NCBI GenBank assembly: GCA_033439685.1
Contig: JAUEDM010000001.1
Location: 5,332,001-5,396,000 of the forward strand
Length of the DNA stretch: 64,000 nucleotides
Direction: 5' to 3'
DNA from: Apodospora peruviana
Lineage: Eukaryota; Ascomycota; Sordariomycetes; Sordariales; Lasiosphaeriaceae
Position 1 is the first letter of the stretch. Each line of letters begins with the position of its first letter. The notes under the pieces were generated by a model. It saw only the letters and a program-made list of their open reading frames with translations, did not search any database and was not told the DNA's origin. Shown one piece after another: positions 56,402 to 64,000 of this stretch. The position numbers and the translations under genes are program-made.

Positions 56402-58150
56402 GTTTGTTGACCAGTATGGCGTTGCGGATATGGACTAGGGACTGCTGCTGACGAACGTTGCGGTGGACTCGCGAAGAGCCAGCCCGATTGGCCGAGCTCC
56501 GAGAGCAGGCTGGTGAGGTCACGGTCGGTGTTAGTGAGAGCGATAGCGACGGGCGGATAGGCCGACGAGGCCGTGCGATGTGGTGGTGTTTGCGATGCGC
56601 TCGGTGGGATCTTGTGATCGACGATGAACAAAGCAAAGTTTGTCGTTTTGCTCTCTATCCAGTCGGTCGGTGACGAGAAAAAATGTCTCGGTTCGGTTGT
56701 TCCCCGTTGTCTTGCCTCGGTCTGACCCGCTGCCGAGAGAGAAAAAGAGGGCAAATCAGCGACAATGCGCAGGTGCAGCTCGACGGTCTGGGTCGGGAAG
56801 TAAGAGATGAGGTGTGGAATGGAGAGAAGGAGGGTGGAAAGTTGATATGTGGTGTAAACATTCACTGCAGATTGTAATAAATGGGATAAGAGGTGGTCGG
56901 GCTCAATGATGCAGGGTCTGTTTTTGGCTCCAACCTCCCCTCAAAAAATATGGCGACAGTGGCAGCGACTCACACCCAGCCCAACCTCTCGGTTTTTACT
57001 TACTCACAAAACAGCGCAACCAACCGGTTAGTACCCCCAGTTCGAACTTTTTATTGGGCCTAATGTCAAATGTCAATTAGCAACGCTGACGTTCCTCTTG
57101 ATGCACACTTTTCAGGGGAAGCTGTCCTTTTCTGGGTTGATGCTTCGATCGATCAACCTCGAGCTTGGCCCTGTGGTTGACAGCAAGGCTGTTGGAGGGG
57201 GGGTACGGGTATAGGTATTCCTGCGATAGATGCGCAATGCTGGGTAGTCTGCACTGTACCGTACAGAATGATGAGTGAGTTGGCAAAGTTCCAAACTGCG
57301 AGCTTTCCTGCACCTTCAAGGTCAAGGTGACTTGTGGTTCGCTCGTGAGTCGGTGTGGGACGGGTGGTTACCAGTCGACATGTTTACTTGTGCCCCTCCG
57401 TCACCCACCTTCCCGCTCACTGGACGATTATCAGGCTCACCTAGCTTGCCTTATCGACGACGCCTGGGCCAGTGGGCAGGCCTGTCCAGTCAGCTGGCAG
57501 GTGGACTGATGACATAATGCTGACAGGGGTTGAGCAAACGGCAAAGACTGCCAGTGGGACAAGAGGTCACTGCCCGCTCCCGAATCTCGAGAAACAAACA
57601 ACTGGAGATGGAAGCGGCACAGACAAAGTTGTGCAGTTTCCCGAGACAGGCTTAATTTGCAGACCGAGTTGCCCTTGTGCCTAGAAGCTGTCAATTTGTC
57701 TTCTATACGTACTGCCCTTCATTTTCGGGATAGGTATGTACTGTAGGGATACAGTACGGAACACCTCGAAACGACCCGGAAGCTTGAGCTTGCTGTCGGG
57801 GTGATGAATCGGATGCCGAGCCTAGAGTAAAGCCGTTAAACAACATGGATTCTAGTTAAAGAATTGACCAACATTAAATGCCAGCATGGTGCATTGGCTA
57901 AGATTTTGAATTTCTGTCATCAAGGTTGGTCTCAGGCAGGTACGGAATGTCTTTAACAGACTGTGGTCACGTAGAGCAGTTAGGTTAGTGCTTGGCCCCT
58001 GGCGCGGCCGATTCCAACCAAGTCGCAGCGGCTGGTCAGCCTGGCCGAGCAAGCTCCAACATCAAACGACAAGAGCTCTCTCCAACACCACCACCACCTA
58101 CAACCGCTGCATCGAAGGTCACGACCGAGCGCACAAGCTTCCGCAACAAC
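56402..58150. other. divergent promoter region, surface protein / VMA13
   Basis: A 1.75 kb region between outward-facing starts. The 249-codon minus frame at 56116-56865 is mostly the antisense-frame shadow and leader of the surface protein. No supported gene inside. Confidence 0.5.
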
Positions 58151-59777
58151 ATGTCGCTCGATCCGCCGACCTACCTCGCGTCGCTCCAGAGCAATATCCG
58201 CCAGAGGCCAATTCCGTGGGATGGCGCAGTGCGCGCCGGCACCCTGACCGACGACCAGCTAGCCAAGATCCGTGCTGTCGACAAGGTCAGGAAGGAGGCG
58301 CGCAAACAGACAATCGAGGCCGACCTCGATGGCTACAGGGTACTGTTCGTCGGCGGCCCGGGGGAAAAGAGCGTGCTGGAACTGGCGGCGAAGCGGCAGG
58401 ATGTGGTACAGTACATCCTCGTCCTGCTGAGCGACTTGCTCATCAGTACGTGCCTTCCTTTCTGACGCTGACGCAAGCGTCTATCTTGGAATTATCACTT
58501 TCCCTTGTTTATCCTTCATCGTCACATATCAATCATCTTGACCATCCCAAGCTTACCCTTTTGCGCATTGCAGGCATTCCCGCGCTATCAAAAGCCCTCT
58601 TCAAGGCCAGTGACCCATATCAACACTTCCTGCCTCTCCTCGCCCACTCCTCAAATTCCGACGACCCTATTCCGCTCCTTACCTCCACCGTACTCGCTAG
58701 TCTCATGGCAAGCTCTCGAGACGAGTCTGCGGCGACCGTAGACAAGGCATTGCCCAGCCTCTACAGCTATTTTTCGTCCCTGACCAAGAGCACGGACGCC
58801 GGACTCCAAGACATTGGCGTACAGGAGTACTCGAGACTGCTATACAGCCATGCCACCCGTCAGCAGTTCTGGGATCAAAGAAGCGAGACCGTTGCACCCT
58901 TGATCGACATCTTGCGGGCGGCTGCTGGCTTGGGCAAAGACGATTCGGCGGCCAGCTTGTGGAGCAGCAACACTAGTACCAACAGGACTGGCTTCGAGGG
59001 ATCTCTGGGTGGCGGTGTAGGACTTCAGCTGCTCTATCATGTGCTTCTTGTCATGTGGCAACTAAGCTTTGAGGCTGAAGCTATTGGCGATGACTTGAAT
59101 GAGTACAACTCTCTGACTTGCCCTGTCCGAGTGACCTAAGAATACTAACACACACGTCTAGCGAATACGACATTGTCTCCCTCTACACGTGGCTCCTGCG
59201 GCTCTCGCCTAAAGAAAAGACAACTCGTCTCCTTGTCTCAACGCTGTACAACCTACTCTCCACTAACCAGAACACCCTCCTCCCCACAGCAGTACTGGCT
59301 CGTCTCCCGTTGATTTTGCAAAACCTGACGAGCAGGCAACTTACGGATCCGGATCTGCAAGAGGATCTGACCAAGCTCCGAGAGCTCCTTGCAGAGTACA
59401 CCAAAACCAAGACAACGTTTGACGAGTACGTTGGTGAGGTAAACTCGGGCCATCTTCGTTGGTCGCCGCCCCATCGCAACACCGTCTTCTGGGCTGAGAA
59501 TGCACGCAAGATCCTGGAGTACGAGAATGGTGAGGTGGTACGCAAATTGGCTGAAATCATGAAAAAGCCGTGGGACAATGACAAGGCAGTGCTAGCGATT
59601 GCTTGCAATGACATATATTGTCTGGTGCGCGAGGTGCCGGAGAAGAGAAGCCAGCTTGAAAGGCTCGGCCTGAAGACGAGGGTTATGGAGCTGATGGGTG
59701 AGGCTGATGAGAACGTGCGGTGGGAGAGCTTACGTGCTCTGGGCGGCTGGTTGAAGTATAGCTTTGACACGAAGTAA
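58151..59777 (+). CDS. VMA13: V-type ATPase V1 subunit H
   Basis: Exons 58151-58445, 58574-59102 and 59162-59777 give 479 residues, matching the family size. The joins read SDLLI/SIPALSKALF and DDLN/DEYDIVSLYTWLLRL. The second intron has an ACTAAC branch and CTAG acceptor. The protein is an all-helical ARM/HEAT-like solenoid. Recognisable parts are RPIPWDGAVRAGTLTDDQL, LLYHVLLVMWQLSFE, and the C-terminal domain LRWSPPHRNTVFWAENARKI with KPWDNDKAVLAIACNDI and VRWESLRALGGWL. Subunit H couples V1 to Vo on vacuolar membranes and silences ATPase activity of free V1. ATG 58151 (AACAACATGTCG) gives the typical MSLDPPTYLASLQ start. Confidence 0.95.
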
Positions 59778-60401
59778 ACGAGATGGTCATTGTCACTATG
59801 GGGGATTGTGGGAAAGGACAGCCAGCGACGCTGTGTTCAGACTGTTTGAGTTCCATGACTGTATATTTTGCTTCCCGCTGTATCACTGTTTACCATTACC
59901 TAGGTAGGTATGCATTTCCCGTCTCGCTCGTGTTATAGCTTGCACGGGAGTTTGGAGATTCAATGCCAATAGCTCAGGTATATCTGTCATGTTGCCAGTC
60001 CTTTTTAACTGTCTTCGGTGGTGAGTCTCTAGCCACGTAGGCACCTATGCATCACAAATACAGACTCGAAGCCGGGACGGGCACCGATATTGTAACTTAG
60101 AAATGTTGATGGGTATCTCTTCGTTTCATCACAGCCCGGAAATAAATTCTCCCGAATCAACGACATCAGCGCAATGCAAGGAAGGTACTATACAACACAA
60201 TTCATTTTCTCCTCCAGCTCCCGCTTATTTCTAGGTATCTCTGCAAATACGTCGTCTTGTCTGAACGCTAATTACACATACATAAACAGACTCGGACAGG
60301 TGTGTGTACCTAATGATATAATTTCGATAATTATCCCCATTACTTAATAAACGATGGATTCCCCAACTCTCGCAATGCTACCAATGTACTAAAAATAATG
60401 C
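59778..60401. other. convergent 3' intergenic region, 0.62 kb
   Basis: Facing 3' ends of VMA13 and the DUF726 gene. ACCTAGGTAGGTA lies at 59898-59910. No gene seen. Confidence 0.6.
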
Positions 60402-63400
60402 TTAAGCAAACGTCATGGAAATCTCCTTTTCTTTACCAAACTCGTCGTCGTCGTCATCACCCACATCCGCCCACGGATCCGAGAGCATTATATTCGGTAC
60501 CGTCTGGGACGACTTGATCTCTGGCCTAGCCGGAGGTGGTTCTGTTGCTGAACCACCGTTGTTATTACTATTGCCAAGGTCTTTAGGAGGTGGGGGCGGC
60601 GGCGGCGGCGGAAGCCCCTTTGGAGAACTCTCAAACGCTGTGTCAAAGGTCATCTGGATCTCATTGTCGTTGTTATCGTCGTCAAATCTGCCGTTCTGGT
60701 TGACGCCGCCATACCCTTGATACAGTGGGCTGCTGGACTTTTCCGGCGTTTTGCTAACCGGGAATGTCTGTGCTGGTTTAGCAGACAGGCGATGAGTGCG
60801 AGACGGCTCTCGTGAGTGCGACGAACCCCATGTCTCATGCCCTTGCGCCGGTGACCGCTGTGGTACGGCGCCAACGCTGACGCTCCTGGTCTCGCGGAGC
60901 CCGTCGCGTGATGTTCTCGCGGGCGGAGGCAAGCCGGGGCTGAGGTCGAGCTTCATCGGCGGAAGCGTGCTCTTGATCTCCCTAACCTGGAGCATCTCTT
61001 CTTCAATGGCGCCCGACCCCTTCTTCTGGTGCTCCTTCGCAAGCTCGGCGCGTATGGCATCGACGTCAAATAACACGCCGTGGTTGTTCCCATCCTTATC
61101 CTCAGTCTTCCCACCGCTGGCGGCGCCGCCTCCAGCCTTGTTCGAGTCTTCGTACACCTCCCATTCCTGCTTTTCCAAAGCCTTCTTCTTCCTGAAGAAG
61201 CTAAACGCGCCTTTACTGCCCTTGCCTTCTTTCTCAAACTCCTTTCTTGCTTCCTCGATTTCGTTGATCAGCTCACGCTGCCTCTCTTGGTGCTTTTCAG
61301 GATCCGGGTCCTCGATCTCGGTAAATTCGTCACTCTCAACCATCCAGCCGCACTCGCGGAGGAGGCGCGGCATGGCGGTTCGGTAGCCCATGTGACCGAC
61401 CACATACTCGGCGACGTCCATGTTCTCCAGGCCTGGGATGCCCTCAATAGCCGCCAGGCCGGCAACACGCCTGATTCCGCCATTGGTTAGGCGGAACAGG
61501 TACCCTAAGATCCAGTCGTTGCGGTTGTAGCCATTGACAAAGCGGCCCGAAACTACGCTGCGTGCGCGAAGATACTCGTCGTGCTTTACGACTATGGGGC
61601 TGCCAAACATGAACACGTTCTGGACAAGCCCGTATGCACCCTTCTTGGCCAGCTCCTGGAGGCAGGCGAAAATCACACGGCTGCCGAGCGAGTAGCCTAC
61701 GAGGGTGACGGGGCGTGTGCCCAAGTTCCGGTCAATGAGGGAGTCTGCGAGGATGAGACCAGCCATGACGGCACGGTCGAGGGAGACGGTCCAGGGATTG
61801 TCAATCAGGTAGGAGAGCTTGGTGAGCACAACAGGCAGCTGAAGAGCAGCCATTAGACCAACAAGAATCGTGCTTCCAAGCACTTGTTGGAGTCCTTGTG
61901 TAAGGGCCTGGACTGATTGTCAGCACGGATGTCTTGAGAGGACTCAATAAGTGGCGATCATTGGCTCACCTCTGTTGCCAAAATGTTAATAGTGTCACCC
62001 ATACTGGTGAGCATCTCGGGCTCCCACAGGACCGAGTAGATGTCGCCCATGATTGGGTCGACCGTGCTGTACGGTAGCCGGACGTCATCGACCTTGCCCG
62101 TCATCCACCCCGACACGGTGACGATCAGGTTCACCCGCTTGTTGTTGTGTAGCGGCCTATACTCGAATGTTTTGACAGACCCTGTCCTCCGATTTGCAGC
62201 TCTGACGCCGATGATACCACCTGATGCCGCTGCTGAGGATGTGATGACGGCAGCACCTCCTGCGCCAGCTAAGAAGCCGCTTGTACCGCCAACGCCGATG
62301 GTGGTGAAGCCTGCCACCAGACCAGCACCAATTAGGGGAGCGAGCAGGCCGGCAGACAAGCCGATGACAAGACCACCACCGACTGTAGCAAGCCCCATAA
62401 ATACATAACGTCTCCTGAGATCCATCTTACGCCGACTCTCCATGTGCTCGTCCTCGTTCCAGTTTTCCTTTTCCGCATTTTGTTGCATTTCCAGCGCATC
62501 TGTTACCTTCTTCTCAAATCTGCAGATGTCGATCCAAGGAATCTCGAGGTCCTTAGCGACCCTCTCGAGCAGAACTCTGGACCTGGCGTCGTAAACCGAG
62601 TCCGCGATGAGTACCAAAAACAAGTCACAGAGCACCGTCCACCTCAGATCAATATCGATTTTCTGTGTTGTTTCCATCTGGGAGGGCATCCTGACGGGAG
62701 CAGTGAGCTCTGTATTGTCATTCGCGTCATAAGGCGGAGGTGGTTCGGCCACTTGTTCCGTCTCGGGGGTATGTTCAGATGCCGGGCGCGGGGACATTGC
62801 TCCAGGCGAGGAGGAGGCCGTCTCCGTCTCTTCGGCCATTGGATTCTTAACCCTAGCGTTCACCATCAGCACAGGTGTCAGGTCCTGTGGTAACACGCCG
62901 TGAGAACTGAGCTGCTCGATCATGATCTGTTCGGCGGGGTTGATGTCCATGTGGGCGTATAGCCGTATCATCATCTTCTGGCTCCACATCTTCATGTTCT
63001 CCGCGGCGATGTTGAGCTCCTTTTTCGTCCTTCTTGTACGTTCAAGGTTCTCGGCTTCGGTTACCATCGCCGACAACTCCAGCCTCGTTAACCCCACATA
63101 CGCTATTCGCTGTCCCTCTGTAAGCAGCTCCTTGGTCGCCTGCAGCTGGCCCACGGCATCCCTTTGCGTTTCGTCCTCATCCGCCACGGCCGTGGTTGCC
63201 TTTTCCTTGAACAAGTAGTTCGTGTTTTCGTCCATACTGGTGGCGGACTCGACGTCGTCATCCAGATACACCCTCGTGTATCCCTTTCCAGCACCGCCGA
63301 GCCCGGCATAACCGTAGGATTCATCCTCGGCTTCGACATGTTCCTTTGCGATCAGCCTATTGTCGTCGTCGTAGATATCGTAGCGCGCATACGCTGGCAT

Positions 63401-64000
63401 CTCCTGCCAGTCGCCATCGTCCTCATCCTCCTTTCCCGGTTTCTCTGCGGTAAGCTGCTGGTGTGAAAACTCGGAAATGCCAAGTCCGGGCGCATCGGAC
63501 ACACTTGCTGTGCTTGTTTCGCGGCTATGGCCGATTGCCGACTGCGGGTCTTGCTTCGTGACTGCTATAGCTTGGTCCTCCTTCTTGATGGCCGTCTGCT
63601 CTGGTTTCTCCTCCGAACCGGAAGCTTGAGGTTGATCTTTTCGTTCTTGTTTGGTTTCTGCCTTGGTATCTGGTCGTTGCGCGTCTGTTTCCGGGCCTTC
63701 CGGTCGGGCTTTCGCTTCGGAGACTACTACAGTCTCCGTGGTACTTGCGGTGGGAGGCACGGGCGTGTGAGGTGATTCGACACGGTCGTCTTCGCTGCTC
63801 CCCGTTACAGCGTCTTTGAATTCCTGGTCGCTGTCTGATTCTCTGTCGTCTGCTTTTGTCGGTGTCCTGCTTTCAACCTCCACCCGCTTACTCGTCGTGG
63901 CTGCGCTTATGCTCCTGCTTGCTTTCCGAATTGCCGGGCTCTCCGAAATCACAGCGGTATCTACCCTTTGCGGCGCCGTATACTTCCTCACGGGCAGGCC
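60402..64000 (-). CDS. DUF726 alpha/beta-hydrolase (TMCO4/Mil1-like), 5' end missing
   Basis: Minus-strand exons are from beyond the window to 61970, then 61907-60402; 1178 residues are visible. The 62-bp intron (GTGAGC...TCCAG) joins NILATE to ALTQGLQQVLGSTIL. The frame is open to base 64000 and the visible first residues lack a convincing ATG, so the gene is partial. The N-terminal about 250 residues are acidic and disordered. The hydrolase region follows: helices before a Gly-rich membrane stretch (FMGLATVGGGLVIGLSAGLL), VNLIVTVSGWMTG, and the nucleophile elbow VGYSLGSRV (GxSxG). It continues with VFMFGSPIV and RFVNGYNRNDWILGYLFR. The C-terminal 280 residues are disordered and include a nine-Pro run. 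DUF726 proteins are membrane-associated serine-hydrolase-like proteins; yeast Mil1 and animal TMCO4 are relatives. Confidence 0.92.

Noticed and set aside
56116..56865. 249-codon minus frame overlapping the Cys-rich protein
   Set aside because: It overlaps the real signal-peptide exon in another frame and has leader-like Ser/Pro composition.
1..64000. Secondary-metabolite cluster, mobile element or CRISPR-like array
   Set aside because: No polyketide synthase, NRPS, P450, transposase, integrase, terminal repeats or spaced direct repeats were seen; gene content is housekeeping.

Overview
The window is about 64 kb of nuclear DNA from a filamentous ascomycete (Pezizomycotina, most likely Sordariomycetes). 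The evidence is intron structure and gene content. Introns are short (mostly 47-100 bp), with GTRNGT donors, CTRAC/CTAAC branch points and YAG acceptors. The genes are fungal core eukaryotic genes with long pyrimidine-rich leaders and multi-kb spacers. I see no operons, CRISPR arrays, complete transposons or secondary-metabolite cluster.

Left part (1-18.3 kb): the 3' end of a PWP1-like WD40 protein; a Ser-rich protein of unknown function; a Tls1/Hep59-type splicing factor; a signal-peptide/single-TM surface protein; Golgi TVP23 (minus); a CLYBL-type HpcH/HpaI aldolase; and, tail-to-tail with it, a basic disordered protein (minus). A 4.5 kb gene-poor stretch follows.

Middle (22.8-49.4 kb): a glycine-rich RRM protein, a ChaC gamma-glutamylcyclotransferase (minus), a penta-EF-hand protein, a degenerate metallo-beta-lactamase-fold protein (minus), a zinc-finger protein, a frameshifted small gene, a one-TM protein, RAD51 and NUP120.

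Right part (49.9-64 kb): an intron-containing tRNA-Ala(AGC), VPS26 (minus), ribosomal protein uL6/RPL9, a Cys-rich single-TM surface protein (minus), V-ATPase subunit H (VMA13) and a DUF726 alpha/beta-hydrolase (minus) that runs off the right edge.

The genes are independent housekeeping units: ribosome biogenesis, splicing, retromer and Golgi traffic, vacuolar acidification, glutathione turnover, recombination and the nuclear pore. The most notable signals lie in gene structure, not in a new system. They are a 5-nt microexon in the ChaC gene, a GC-AG intron needed to complete VPS26, a perfect 14-bp hairpin across the stop codon of the MBL-fold gene, a 23-G homopolymer, and a recurrent CCTAGGTA/ACCTACC motif between genes. 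Exon joins were built by hand from splice signals, reading phase and family knowledge. All total lengths are multiples of three, but none has been tested against transcripts.
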